From CAZOAR01 sp964577985 (GTDB lineage Bacteria > Gemmatimonadota > CAZMKB01 > CAZNLH01), in the NCBI GenBank assembly GCA_964577985.1, contig CAZOAR010000021.1, forward strand, positions 1 to 51,264: a DNA stretch of 51,264 nt, in the 5' to 3' direction. Position numbers and translations under genes: made by a program. Of the stretch, positions 43,507 through 51,264 are shown piece after piece. Under the pieces are notes generated by a model. That model had not been told where the DNA came from. It was given only the letters and a program-made list of their open reading frames with translations, and made no database searches. How positions within the stretch are numbered: position 1 is the first letter of the stretch; each line of letters starts with the position of its first letter.

Positions 43507-44472
43507 ATGAGATTCGAAAAAAAAGATCTTCTGGGGCTTGAGGAGCTCAATCGCGAGGAAATCGAGATGATCCTCAATACCGCCGAGTCATTCAAAGAGA
43601 TCTCCGAGCGGCGGATCAAGAAGGTCCCGGTACTTCGTGGTAATACGATCGTGAATCTATTCTTTGAGCCCAGTACAAGGACGCGCATATCCTTTGAATT
43701 CGCAGAAAAGCGTCTGAGCGCGGACACGACATATATCGCCCAGGCGATGAGCAGTGTTACGAAAGGTGAGACTCTGGTCGACACGGCCAGGAACCTCGAG
43801 GCGATGAGGATCGATATGGTCGTCATACGACACGGTGTTTCCGGCGCTGCTCAATTCCTGGCCGATAGAATCGTCTCCAACGTGATCAATGCTGGTGACG
43901 GTTGGCATGAACATCCTACGCAGGGCCTGCTCGACATGCTTACTGTCAGGGATTATTTCGGACACATAGAAGGATTGCGGGTTGTAATCGTCGGTGACAT
44001 ACTGCACAGCCGCGTGGCAAGGTCCAATATCTGGGGATTGAGCAAGCTTGGTGCCGATGTCGCCGTCTGCGGCCCACCAACGCTGATACCCCCTGAGATC
44101 GAGACACTGGGCGTCAAGGTTTACAACCATGTGGAGGAAGCCATCGCAAACGCGGATGTCTTGAACATACTGAGGATTCAACTGGAGAGACAGGAGGCCA
44201 ACCTGTTCCCCTCTCTACGCGAATATAACAAGGTGTTCGGGGTATCCCGGGAGCGCCTGGAGAAAGCGCCCCGGGAGATGTTGATACTGCATCCCGGACC
44301 GATGAACAGGGGAGTCGAGATCGATTCGAACGTTGCGGATGGAGATCACTCCGTTATCCTGCACCAGGTGACTAACGGAATCGCGGTGCGAATGGCTGTC
44401 CTCTTCCTCCTCGCGGGCGGAGAGAGTACTGGTGTGGCGAAGGCGAAAGAGGCTGGTGACGTTGACGCGTGA
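43507..44472 (+). CDS. pyrB: Aspartate carbamoyltransferase catalytic chain
   Basis: The 321-residue enzyme condenses carbamoyl phosphate with aspartate, the committed step of pyrimidine synthesis. The carbamoyl-phosphate site FEPSTRTRISFE (Ser56-Thr-Arg) is intact, as are GDGWHEHPTQGLLDM and the LHPGPMNRGVEI C-terminal motif. No pyrI regulatory chain is adjacent, which suggests an unregulated trimer or a dodecamer with dihydroorotase as in some bacteria. It lies 33 nt after pyrR. Confidence 0.96.
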   Translation: MRFEKKDLLGLEELNREEIEMILNTAESFKEISERRIKKVPVLRGNTIVNLFFEPSTRTRISFEFAEKRLSADTTYIAQAMSSVTKGETLVDTARNLEAMRIDMVVIRHGVSGAAQFLADRIVSNVINAGDGWHEHPTQGLLDMLTVRDYFGHIEGLRVVIVGDILHSRVARSNIWGLSKLGADVAVCGPPTLIPPEIETLGVKVYNHVEEAIANADVLNILRIQLERQEANLFPSLREYNKVFGVSRERLEKAPREMLILHPGPMNRGVEIDSNVADGDHSVILHQVTNGIAVRMAVLFLLAGGESTGVAKAKEAGDVDA

Positions 44473-44595
44473 CCTTCGTCTTCGATCCCGTTAAGAGACA
44501 AGAGACTACACCATCCGCTGCCCTCCGTATTCGGTTACTTGCGGCGGGTCAGAAAACCTTCCATAACCTTCAGTCTATAAGGCAGGGTTTCGCGA

Positions 44596-45897
44596 ATGCA
44601 GAAGACAGTGATCAAGAAAGGTAGACTGATAGATCCCGGCAGGGGTATTGATGAAATATTGGATATCAGAGTGAGCGGTGGCACGGTAAGGGAGCTGTCC
44701 AGGGATATCAAGGAGAACGACGACGATCGTGTTGTTGATGCCCTCGGCAAGATAGTGTCTCCCGGCCTGATCGACATCCACTGCCATCTCAGGGAGCCCG
44801 GCCGGGAAGACGAGGAAACAATAGAATCGGGGACCCTGGCGGCGGTGGGTGGTGGTTTCACCGCCGTCGCAGCGATGCCGAACACCAATCCGGTAACTGA
44901 TAACCAGGCGGCGGTGGGATTCATAATAAAACAGGCCTCGAACGCGGGTTACGCGAGGGTCTATCCGGTAGGGGCGGTCACGATCGGGCTGGAGGGGGAG
45001 AAGATGACCGAGATCGGGGACCTCGTCAACGCCGGGGCGGTGGCGGTGACGGATGACGGCCTGCCGATCAGGGACTCCCTCATGATGCGCAGGGTCCTTG
45101 AATACTCCAGGATATTTAATATACCCGTGATGGACCATTGCGAGGATTTGAGCCTCAGTGGAGGAGGTGTCCTCAATGAGGGGATAGTCTCGACGCGACT
45201 GGGTCTGCAGGGTTCGCCCCGGATAGCGGAGGACGTCATGACCATGCGGGACATCGCGCTCGCAGAATTTACCAGGGGCAGGCTCCATCTTGCCCACGTC
45301 TCGACGGCACGATCGATAGACATGATAAGAAAGGCGAAAGAGGTTGGAGTGAGGATAACGGCGGAGGCAACGCCTCATCACCTTCTGATGACGGAAGACG
45401 CAGTCCTGGGATATGACACAAACGCGAAAGTCAATCCACCGCTGAGATTGGAGGAAGACAGAAAGGCGCTTCAGGAAGCGATTGTCGATGGGACAATAGA
45501 CTGCATCGCTACCGATCACGCTCCGCATCATTATGACGAGAAGGAAAGGGAATTCGATTACGCGCCTTTCGGGATGGTGGGACTCGATACGGCACTTGGC
45601 TTGATGATTACCGGGATGATTCATCAAGAGGTGCTCGACTGGACACGATTGATTCGTTTGATGTCCCGGAGGCCAGCGGAGATTCTGGATGTCCCGGGAG
45701 GGACTCTGGATGTAGGATCTCCGGCTGATATCACCATCATAGATCCGGAGCTTGAATGGCAGGTGGATGCGAGCCAGTTTCTTTCGAAATCCAGAAACAG
45801 TCCCTTCGAAGGATGGAAGCTGAAGGGGAGGGCCGTACTGACGATGGTCAGAGGCAAGATAGTATGGGAGATGATTGAAACCGACAAAAAAGGTTAA
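44596..45897 (+). CDS. pyrC: Dihydroorotase (class I)
   Basis: The 433-residue amidohydrolase converts carbamoyl aspartate to dihydroorotate. The zinc-binding HxH is seen in DIHCHLREPG, with further ligands in MDHCED and HLAHVST and the catalytic Asp in IATDHAPHH. The length and the PGLIDIHCH form mark the class I (PyrC/AllB-like) type commonly associated with pyrB in non-enteric bacteria. It follows pyrB by 123 nt and completes the pyr cluster. Confidence 0.95.
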   Translation: MQKTVIKKGRLIDPGRGIDEILDIRVSGGTVRELSRDIKENDDDRVVDALGKIVSPGLIDIHCHLREPGREDEETIESGTLAAVGGGFTAVAAMPNTNPVTDNQAAVGFIIKQASNAGYARVYPVGAVTIGLEGEKMTEIGDLVNAGAVAVTDDGLPIRDSLMMRRVLEYSRIFNIPVMDHCEDLSLSGGGVLNEGIVSTRLGLQGSPRIAEDVMTMRDIALAEFTRGRLHLAHVSTARSIDMIRKAKEVGVRITAEATPHHLLMTEDAVLGYDTNAKVNPPLRLEEDRKALQEAIVDGTIDCIATDHAPHHYDEKEREFDYAPFGMVGLDTALGLMITGMIHQEVLDWTRLIRLMSRRPAEILDVPGGTLDVGSPADITIIDPELEWQVDASQFLSKSRNSPFEGWKLKGRAVLTMVRGKIVWEMIETDKKG

Positions 45898-45902
45898 ATA
45901 AC

Positions 45903-45931
45903 TTGACAAACTACGTTAGTAATGATATGGT
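45903..45931 (+). promoter_or_regulatory. Promoter for the FmdB-type gene and possibly HU
   Basis: TTGACA (45903-45908), a 17-nt spacer and TATGGT (45926-45931), in an AT-rich patch just after pyrC. Confidence 0.65.
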
Positions 45932-45977
45932 ATATATAAACTTATTGGAGTAGAGTGCGGGAGAGGTGTGAAATAAA

Positions 45978-46205
45978 ATGCCCATTTTTGAATTCGAGTG
46001 CAACTATTGTGGGAAATTGTTCGAGACAATTGTCCGCTCTGTTGAACAAGAGATCATTTGCCCTTCTTGCTCCCGGAGTGATGTGGGCAGGGTTCTCTCC
46101 AGGTTTGGTACGCCTGGAGCAAGACAGGGGAAATCGTCTTTACTTTCGGGTTCTCGATCAGGTTGTGGATCATGCTCGAGCGGCTCATGCTCAAGCTGCC
46201 ATTGA
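45978..46205 (+). CDS. FmdB-family zinc-ribbon protein
   Basis: The 75-residue protein begins MPIFEFECNYCGKLFE with a second pair CPSC, the four-Cys zinc ribbon of the FmdB/CxxC_CxxC_SSSS family, and ends in a Gly/Ser/Cys-rich tail (SGCGSCSSGSCSSCH). FmdB was described as a putative regulator in methylotrophs; for most members the role is unknown. ATG 45978 follows agaggtg. HU is encoded 72 nt downstream. Confidence 0.88.
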   Translation: MPIFEFECNYCGKLFETIVRSVEQEIICPSCSRSDVGRVLSRFGTPGARQGKSSLLSGSRSGCGSCSSGSCSSCH

Positions 46206-46277
46206 CGTGATAGGTCTTTGCTGGCACATCTCATGGTCCCCCGGCCATCTGATGAAACTCTTCAAGGAGGTTGATAG

Positions 46278-46574
46278 ATGACCAAAGCAGATATTGTCGA
46301 ACAGATTTCAAATTCGACAGGTCTAACAAAGAAGGACACCGCCATGGCAGTCGAAGGATTTATCCAGGCTGTCAGGCAGGCCCTGTCCAATGGACAGAAT
46401 ATAGAGATACGCGGTTTTGGCTCTTTCAAAGTGAAGAGCAGAAGGGCCAGAAAGGCGAGGAACCCGAGGACCGGACAGGCCGTGGATGTCCCGGCGAGAA
46501 TGGTTCCCACGTTCAAACCGTCAAAAGAGCTCAAGGACATTGTGGAGAGAAGCCATACTACTACTTCCTGGTAG
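46278..46574 (+). CDS. hup: HU/IHF-family nucleoid DNA-binding protein
   Basis: The 98-residue protein matches the HU family: N-terminal helices (MTKADIVEQIS), the IEIRGFGSFKVKSRRARKARNPRTGQ beta-arm region (with the NPRTG hairpin tip that intercalates DNA), and the VPTFKPSKELKD C terminus. It acts as a homodimer that bends and compacts DNA. The start follows a strong aaggagg. HU and IHF subunits cannot be separated from this sequence alone. Confidence 0.94.
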   Translation: MTKADIVEQISNSTGLTKKDTAMAVEGFIQAVRQALSNGQNIEIRGFGSFKVKSRRARKARNPRTGQAVDVPARMVPTFKPSKELKDIVERSHTTTSW

Positions 46575-46718
46575 TTGAATACCACCTCACGGCGATCACG
46601 TCCGGGACAGAATGCTATTCTCTTCTCCCCCGACCGGGAAGGACGGTTGACGCCACCAACGGGAGATTTGTCTATCTGGTCGAAGTGATTTCTTCAGTTT
46701 TCTTGTTTGCTGGAAGGT

Positions 46719-46794
46719 ACCCAAGTAGCTCAGTGGATAGAGCACAGGTCTCCGGAACCTGGTGTCGGGAGTTCGATTCTCCCCTTGGGTACCA
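46719..46794 (+). tRNA. tRNA-Arg (anticodon CCG)
   Basis: Acceptor ACCCAAG / CTTGGGT, D arm GCTC...GAGC, anticodon loop CTCCGGA (CCG), T arm GGAGTTCGATTCTCC, discriminator A46791 and encoded CCA (46792-46794). Confidence 0.94.
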
Positions 46795-47070
46795 TTCGTG
46801 TCAGAGGATGGCGCTTCGCCCGGTTCATGAAACCAGGTCTGGAACTGACGAATTTCATCCGGGCAGCCCGCGGCGTACTCGAGTGGCATTTCTGGCTGTG
46901 GCTCACGAGATGCTGTGTTCGTAAGGCACTTCCTTGAGATGGTTCAATTACGAAGCGCAAGGGAAGAAAGCGATTATGGGGTTCGCCCGCGCATGTCGCG
47001 GGGACTTCCGCGGCGCATCGTCTTTCCGGGGGCGCGATTCCTGCCCTTTCGATATCTCAAAGTAGATGGA

Positions 47071-48384
47071 ATGAAGTTTTATCTGCAGACATTCGGGTGC
47101 AAGGTCAATAGATATGACACGGAAGTCATCGCGGAACTCCTGGCGGGTGAGGGGCATATCCGCGTCTCGAATCCGGCGCTGGCCGACTTCCAGGTCGTGA
47201 ATACATGCACTGTAACGAAGCGTGCCGAGACAAAAGCGGTTCGGTATATCAGGAGCGCTGGAAGAAACAAGAGCGGATCTGCGTTAGTAGTAGTCGGTTG
47301 CGCAGTTGAAAGGGACCCGGACAGGTTCGCCGGTTTGCCTGGTGTGGAGTTGTCGCTTGGAACGAAAGAGAAATACAATCTACCGAGACTGCTTGGGCGG
47401 GAAAGGAATGGCGGCGGTCTGAGAATCAGGCACGAAGAGGCTTCGTCGAGCGGAAACCTGTCGGAGCCTGGCGGGCTTCATGATTTCAAGGGAAGAAAGA
47501 GGGCGTTTCTGAAGATACAGGATGGATGCAACTACGGTTGCAGCTATTGTATAATACCTGCCGTCAGGGGGAGAAGTGTATCCCGCTCGGCTGACGCGAT
47601 AATTGAAGAGGCTCGATCACTCATTTCTTCGGGGTTCAGGGAGATCGTCCTGACGGGGATACACATCGGGCTGTATGGAAGAGACCTCTCGCCGCAAAGC
47701 TCTCTGGTTGGAATGGTCGAGAAGCTCCTGGGTAGGACGGTTGGCGCGAGGTTTCGTTTGAGTTCGTTGGATGCGCCTGAGGCAGGGAGCGACCTGATTT
47801 CACTGATGGCCGAATCGGACAGGGTATGCAATCACCTGCATATCCCGTTGCAGAGTGGCAGTCCCAGGATCCTGAAAGCGATGCGGAGAAGGGGGTCGGT
47901 GGAATTGTTCAAGGAGGTCTGCTCAAGGGCCGTTGAGGCGCTTCCCTCGATTGGATTGGGGACGGACTTGATTGTCGGCTTCCCCGGAGAGACCGCCGCC
48001 GATTTTGAGGATTCGCTGAGAATCGTTGAGGAAATCCCCTTCAGTTATGCGCACATATTTCCCTACTCACCGAGGCCGGGCACACCCGCCTGTGAGATGA
48101 AGAACGATGCTGTGCAGGACGGCGTGATTCGGGAGAGGGCTGCACTCCTTGGAAAGCTCGCTGCGGAGAGTGGACGAGAGTTCAGGGTGCGCCAGGCAGG
48201 CAATCAGGAAAAGATCATTGTCGAGAAGAAAGAGGGAACCTGTTACGTGGGACGGTGTTCCAATTACACCAGGGCATATCTCCGGTGTGACCATGTCATG
48301 CCGGGTGAACTGGTAGATGTATCTGTCGGGGCTCCAATCCGGGATGGTGTCGAGGTGTCAGCCAGGTTGCAGAGGTCGATTTGA
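47071..48384 (+). CDS. mtaB: tRNA N6-threonylcarbamoyladenosine methylthiotransferase
   Basis: The 437-residue radical-SAM enzyme adds a methylthio group to t6A37 of ANN-decoding tRNAs. It has the N-terminal UPF0004 domain with three cluster-binding Cys (FGCKVN, NTCTVT, VGCAVE), the radical SAM motif CNYGCSYC and a C-terminal TRAM-like region. MtaB-type features are FGCKVNRYDT and GIHIGLYGRDL. The open frame runs back to 46915, but ATG 47071 gives the family N terminus. It is followed after 4 nt by miaB. Confidence 0.93.
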   Translation: MKFYLQTFGCKVNRYDTEVIAELLAGEGHIRVSNPALADFQVVNTCTVTKRAETKAVRYIRSAGRNKSGSALVVVGCAVERDPDRFAGLPGVELSLGTKEKYNLPRLLGRERNGGGLRIRHEEASSSGNLSEPGGLHDFKGRKRAFLKIQDGCNYGCSYCIIPAVRGRSVSRSADAIIEEARSLISSGFREIVLTGIHIGLYGRDLSPQSSLVGMVEKLLGRTVGARFRLSSLDAPEAGSDLISLMAESDRVCNHLHIPLQSGSPRILKAMRRRGSVELFKEVCSRAVEALPSIGLGTDLIVGFPGETAADFEDSLRIVEEIPFSYAHIFPYSPRPGTPACEMKNDAVQDGVIRERAALLGKLAAESGREFRVRQAGNQEKIIVEKKEGTCYVGRCSNYTRAYLRCDHVMPGELVDVSVGAPIRDGVEVSARLQRSI

Positions 48385-48388
48385 GACG

Positions 48389-49729
48389 ATGATCAGATGT
48401 TATCTCGAGACTTTTGGCTGCCAGATGAATCAGAGCGACTCGGAGATAATAAAGGGAAGCCTGGAAGAGTACGGCTACGAAATTGTCCAGGATCCGGGTG
48501 AAGCGGATGTTCTTCTCCTCAATACCTGCTCCGTCAGAGAACACGCGGAAGTGAGGGCGATCGGAAGGCTTACCGATATCTATCGTCACAAGGGATATGG
48601 CAGGGGCAAAGTCCTCGGAATCCTCGGCTGCGTGGCGCAGCACCATGGCGGGAAGATCTCCGAGAGGGCGCCGGGTGTTGATTTGATAATGGGGCCCGAC
48701 AACTACAGGGAGCTCCCGCGGATCCTCGAGGAAATCGTGGAGGGCAGGCTGGAGACATTCGAGATTGCCCGCCTCGACCGGAAGGAGATGTACGATGGCA
48801 TGAAACCGAAAAGGGCGAGTCGCACATCGGCCTGGATCCAGGTGATGCGTGGATGCGATCGATTCTGCAGTTACTGTATTGTACCGTATGTCAGGGGGAG
48901 AGAGCGAAGTCGGGAAACAGCGGAAATAATAGATGAAGTAACGACCGCGGCGGGGGACGGGATCCCCGAGGTTATTCTGCTCGGTCAGAATGTCAACTCC
49001 TACTCGTATGGCGATGTCGACTTTGCCGCGCTGCTGAGAAAGGTATCCGAGGTCAGTGGAATCCATCGTGTGAGATTCATGACCTCACATCCCATTGATT
49101 TTTCGGAGGAAATCATATCGGTCATGAAAGAATGTCCGGTGATCTGCAACGCCCTCCACCTGCCTCTTCAGTCGGGTTCGGCTCGCGTGCTCAAAGCGAT
49201 GGAGCGCGGATACACCGTGGAAGAGTACTGCGGGAAGATAGAAAGGCTTCGAGATGCGATCCCGGATGTCACCCTTACTACCGATTTGATGGTGGGTTTT
49301 CCTGGAGAAACGGAAGATGATTTCCGGCTCACCATGGAGACTGTTGAGAGAATAAGGTTTGACAGTGCGTTCATGTTCAAGTACTCTTCCAGGAAGGGGA
49401 CTAAAGCGGCGAATTATCCCGGCCGGGTAGCCCCGCAGGTCGCCGCGGCCAGGCTCAGCGAGCTGATCGATCTGCAGAAAGGGATCACAACCGCCAGGAA
49501 CAGTGCTATGGTGGGTAAGACACTGACTGTTATTCTGGAGGGGCGGGCCAGGAAAGGAGATGGGATGCTCCTCGCGCGGACAGAGGGTGACAAGATGGTC
49601 ATCTTGAGGGGGAATGACGGAGAGCGACCCGGATCTCTTCTCGATGTAACGATTGTGGACACAACCGGGGCGACTCTGATAGGCGAGTTGCTTGATTCGA
49701 ACGGGAATATGGAGGCACCCAGCTGCTGA
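48389..49729 (+). CDS. miaB: tRNA-2-methylthio-N6-dimethylallyladenosine synthase
   Basis: The 446-residue radical-SAM methylthiotransferase acts on i6A37 of UNN-decoding tRNAs. The N-terminal cluster Cys are in FGCQMNQSDSE (Cys11), LNTCSVRE (Cys47) and GCVAQ. The radical SAM cluster is CDRFCSYC followed by IVPYVRGRERSR, and LGQNVNSY is MiaB-typical. A TRAM domain ends the chain. ATG 48389 lies 4 nt after the mtaB stop. The tandem suggests duplication and co-regulation of the two enzymes. Confidence 0.95.
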   Translation: MIRCYLETFGCQMNQSDSEIIKGSLEEYGYEIVQDPGEADVLLLNTCSVREHAEVRAIGRLTDIYRHKGYGRGKVLGILGCVAQHHGGKISERAPGVDLIMGPDNYRELPRILEEIVEGRLETFEIARLDRKEMYDGMKPKRASRTSAWIQVMRGCDRFCSYCIVPYVRGRERSRETAEIIDEVTTAAGDGIPEVILLGQNVNSYSYGDVDFAALLRKVSEVSGIHRVRFMTSHPIDFSEEIISVMKECPVICNALHLPLQSGSARVLKAMERGYTVEEYCGKIERLRDAIPDVTLTTDLMVGFPGETEDDFRLTMETVERIRFDSAFMFKYSSRKGTKAANYPGRVAPQVAAARLSELIDLQKGITTARNSAMVGKTLTVILEGRARKGDGMLLARTEGDKMVILRGNDGERPGSLLDVTIVDTTGATLIGELLDSNGNMEAPSC

Positions 49730-49746
49730 AGATTAGGAGGTCGTGA

Positions 49747-50061
49747 ATGTGGGTAATCAGGTTATTGTTGCCAACTCTGCTTCTGGTTTTGATTATAGGT
49801 TTTGCTTTCCTCAACCCGGGTCAGAAGGTCGAAGTAGATCTCTTTTTCGCGCAGTATCTCGAGGTCCAGCTTGCGATAGTAGTATTGTTCTCTATCCTTA
49901 CGGGCATGCTGCTCATGTTTTCACTTTCCGTTTTTCACGACATCAAGATCAGGACTCGCGCACGCAGGCTTCGAAATGAGAACATTCGACTGTCAGAAGA
50001 ATTGACGACCCTCAGAACTTCTCCATTCCAGGATGAAGAGTCAAGAGAGGAGAAGAGATGA
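49747..50061 (+). CDS. lapA: LapA-domain inner-membrane protein
   Basis: The 104-residue protein has two transmembrane helices (about 5-22 and 38-60) joined by FLNPGQKVEVDLFF, the LapA/DUF1049 pattern, and a cytoplasmic coiled-coil tail. In E. coli, LapA and LapB control lipopolysaccharide synthesis through FtsH and LpxC. ATG 49747 follows aggaggtcgtga. The stop overlaps the lapB start (ATGA). Confidence 0.87.
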   Translation: MWVIRLLLPTLLLVLIIGFAFLNPGQKVEVDLFFAQYLEVQLAIVVLFSILTGMLLMFSLSVFHDIKIRTRARRLRNENIRLSEELTTLRTSPFQDEESREEKR

Positions 50062-51203
50062 CCTATCAGCTTGTTGTTTTGCTAATAATCGCGGGTGTGT
50101 TGATCATCGGCTACTGGGTCTTCTCCAATATATTCTCCAGGGGACATGCGAGGAGTGAGCTCGGGACCGACTACACACGGGCGCTTGAAGCCCTGGTGAG
50201 ATCGGATAAGGAGAGCGCAAGGAAATTCCTGATAGAATCTGCCAGGAAGAACCCGTCGAGCCTGAATCCTTTTCTTGTCCTGGGTGACCTCTTCAGGGAG
50301 CAGGGAGATCCGCAGAGAGCGGAGAAGATCCATCACGAACTGTCAATACGACCAAAGCTGGGTAAGGAAGACACCTGTAAGATATATAGAAGCCTCATAC
50401 AGGACTATCTGGAGCAGGACAAGTTCGGGCAGGCAGTCCTCGCGGCGGGCAAGCTGTTGTCCATGGCCAAAAAGGACCCGTTCGCGCTGAATTCCCTGTT
50501 GAAGGCATATGAAGGGTCTGGAGACTGGGATAAGGCGATAGATACTGCCGGCACCATTGCGAGTCTGCCGGGCGCGGACAGGGCAAGGTTTGTTTCGCGA
50601 TATCACGCGTATGTCGGATGGCGTCTCATGGGGTCAGATTCGGAATCCGCTGGAAACCATTTCGAGAAGGCGCTTTCACTCGACCCGGACTGTCTTCCTG
50701 CCTGTATTTACATGGGGGACATTTATCTCAAGGAATGCCAGTATGACAAGGCGATCAAGTTGTGGGATGGAATGCTGGATCGTAATCCAAAAGCAGTCCA
50801 CCACCTTGAAGACAGGCTCGAAAAGGCATATTTCGAATCGGGGCAATACAGTAAGATGATGGAGGTGTATGAACGGCTTCACAGACGAATACCGAGCGAC
50901 ATACTGGTGTTGCTTGGACTCGCGCGAATGAGCCTGAAGAAGGGAGACATCCCCGGTGCTACGAGATATGTGGATGAAGCGAGAGAAATCGAACCTCGAG
51001 ATCACAGGATATACAAGACCTATCTGGATATCCACGAGGAGTCCGGTGAACCCGAACCGGCACTCGAAGCGTGCCGCGGCTTTTTCAACAAGGTATTTTC
51101 AGACGAGAAGCGGTATTCCTGCCCGGCGTGCGCCTATCAAACCGCAAAAATCCTCGTACGCTGCCCGGAGTGTGGAAACTGGGGTTTTGAGTTAGAGGGG
51201 TAA
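50058..51203 (+). CDS. lapB: LapB-like TPR protein with rubredoxin-type zinc ribbon
   Basis: The 381-residue protein has an N-terminal transmembrane helix (~3-22), about eight TPR units on the cytoplasmic side, and a C-terminal rubredoxin-like domain with CPAC and CPEC pairs ending NWGFELEG. Order and length match LapB/YciM (389 residues in E. coli), which promotes FtsH-mediated LpxC breakdown and organises LPS assembly. Its presence next to lapA suggests the organism makes LPS, in line with the outer-membrane proteins of this window. The start overlaps the lapA stop. Confidence 0.92.
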   Translation: MTYQLVVLLIIAGVLIIGYWVFSNIFSRGHARSELGTDYTRALEALVRSDKESARKFLIESARKNPSSLNPFLVLGDLFREQGDPQRAEKIHHELSIRPKLGKEDTCKIYRSLIQDYLEQDKFGQAVLAAGKLLSMAKKDPFALNSLLKAYEGSGDWDKAIDTAGTIASLPGADRARFVSRYHAYVGWRLMGSDSESAGNHFEKALSLDPDCLPACIYMGDIYLKECQYDKAIKLWDGMLDRNPKAVHHLEDRLEKAYFESGQYSKMMEVYERLHRRIPSDILVLLGLARMSLKKGDIPGATRYVDEAREIEPRDHRIYKTYLDIHEESGEPEPALEACRGFFNKVFSDEKRYSCPACAYQTAKILVRCPECGNWGFELEG

Positions 51204-51264
51204 CAGATCTCGTGCCTGCATTGCGGGAAGAGGTCCTCCCTGTGATGCGCGCCCTCATATGTCA

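Noticed and set aside
44575..45909. 444-codon minus-strand frame opposite pyrC
   Set aside because: It is the shadow of pyrC; composition is unnatural (His/Arg/Pro-rich) and the plus strand is unmistakably dihydroorotase.
46596..46960. Frames overlapping the tRNA-Arg(CCG), for example GRIELPTPGSGDLCSIH
   Set aside because: Antisense tRNA artefacts; no ribosome site or family match.

Overview
This window is a gene-dense stretch of a bacterial chromosome. It most likely comes from an uncultured lineage of the FCB (Fibrobacteres-Chlorobi-Bacteroidetes) superphylum, for example a Krumholzibacteria- or Eisenbacteria-like group. The grounds are two large secreted proteases that end in the FCB-type sorting domain containing PNPFNPS, a gingipain/PorU-like C25 protein, PorV-like and Omp85 proteins, and signal peptides on many gene products. 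Codon use is GC-rich but not extreme. The exact phylum cannot be fixed from the sequence alone. I see no phage, insertion sequence or CRISPR array.

Layout. 1-7 kb: secreted subtilisin, an APC permease fused to two universal-stress domains, a frameshifted beta-helix gene, an SGNH hydrolase behind a perfect consensus promoter, a YgbA homologue overlapping a Cys-rich miniprotein, and a small membrane protein. 7.1-10.1 kb (minus strand): resB-ccsA, the System II cytochrome c synthetase. 10.1-11.6 kb: a gene-poor stretch, then tRNA-Arg(TCT), tRNA-His and tRNA-Lys. 11.8-24.1 kb: a Trm112-like protein followed by a same-strand, tightly packed envelope/secretion cluster (C25 PorU-like, PorV-like, DUF5683-like, beta-propeller, large beta-rich outer-membrane protein, Omp85). 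24.1-29.6 kb: RNase R, the SRP RNA (long bacterial form with Alu domain), and tldD-tldE. 30-39 kb: an M36-like metalloprotease and an M1 aminopeptidase, both with C-terminal sorting domains. Between them lie an SH3-like secreted protein, an unusual ketosynthase lacking its active-site cysteine, and an acyl carrier protein. 39-46 kb: tRNA-Val, purN-purH, a secreted TPR protein, and pyrR-pyrB-pyrC behind a PyrR-binding leader with a leader peptide and an intrinsic terminator. 46-51 kb: FmdB-type zinc ribbon, HU, tRNA-Arg(CCG), mtaB-miaB, lapA-lapB.

How it fits together. The most interesting unit is the 12-kb envelope cluster. Its gene content resembles the outer-membrane end of a type IX secretion system: sortase-like protease, PorV-like shuttle, beta-propeller, big barrel and an Omp85 assembly factor. 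Two cargo-like proteases with sorting domains lie within 15 kb downstream. No T9SS motor genes (PorL/PorM) are in view. Two regulatory observations stand out: the pyr leader, where PyrR-binding hairpin, leader-peptide ribosome site, terminator and pyrR start are interlocked, and the SRP RNA, whose apical loop deviates from the usual GGAA.
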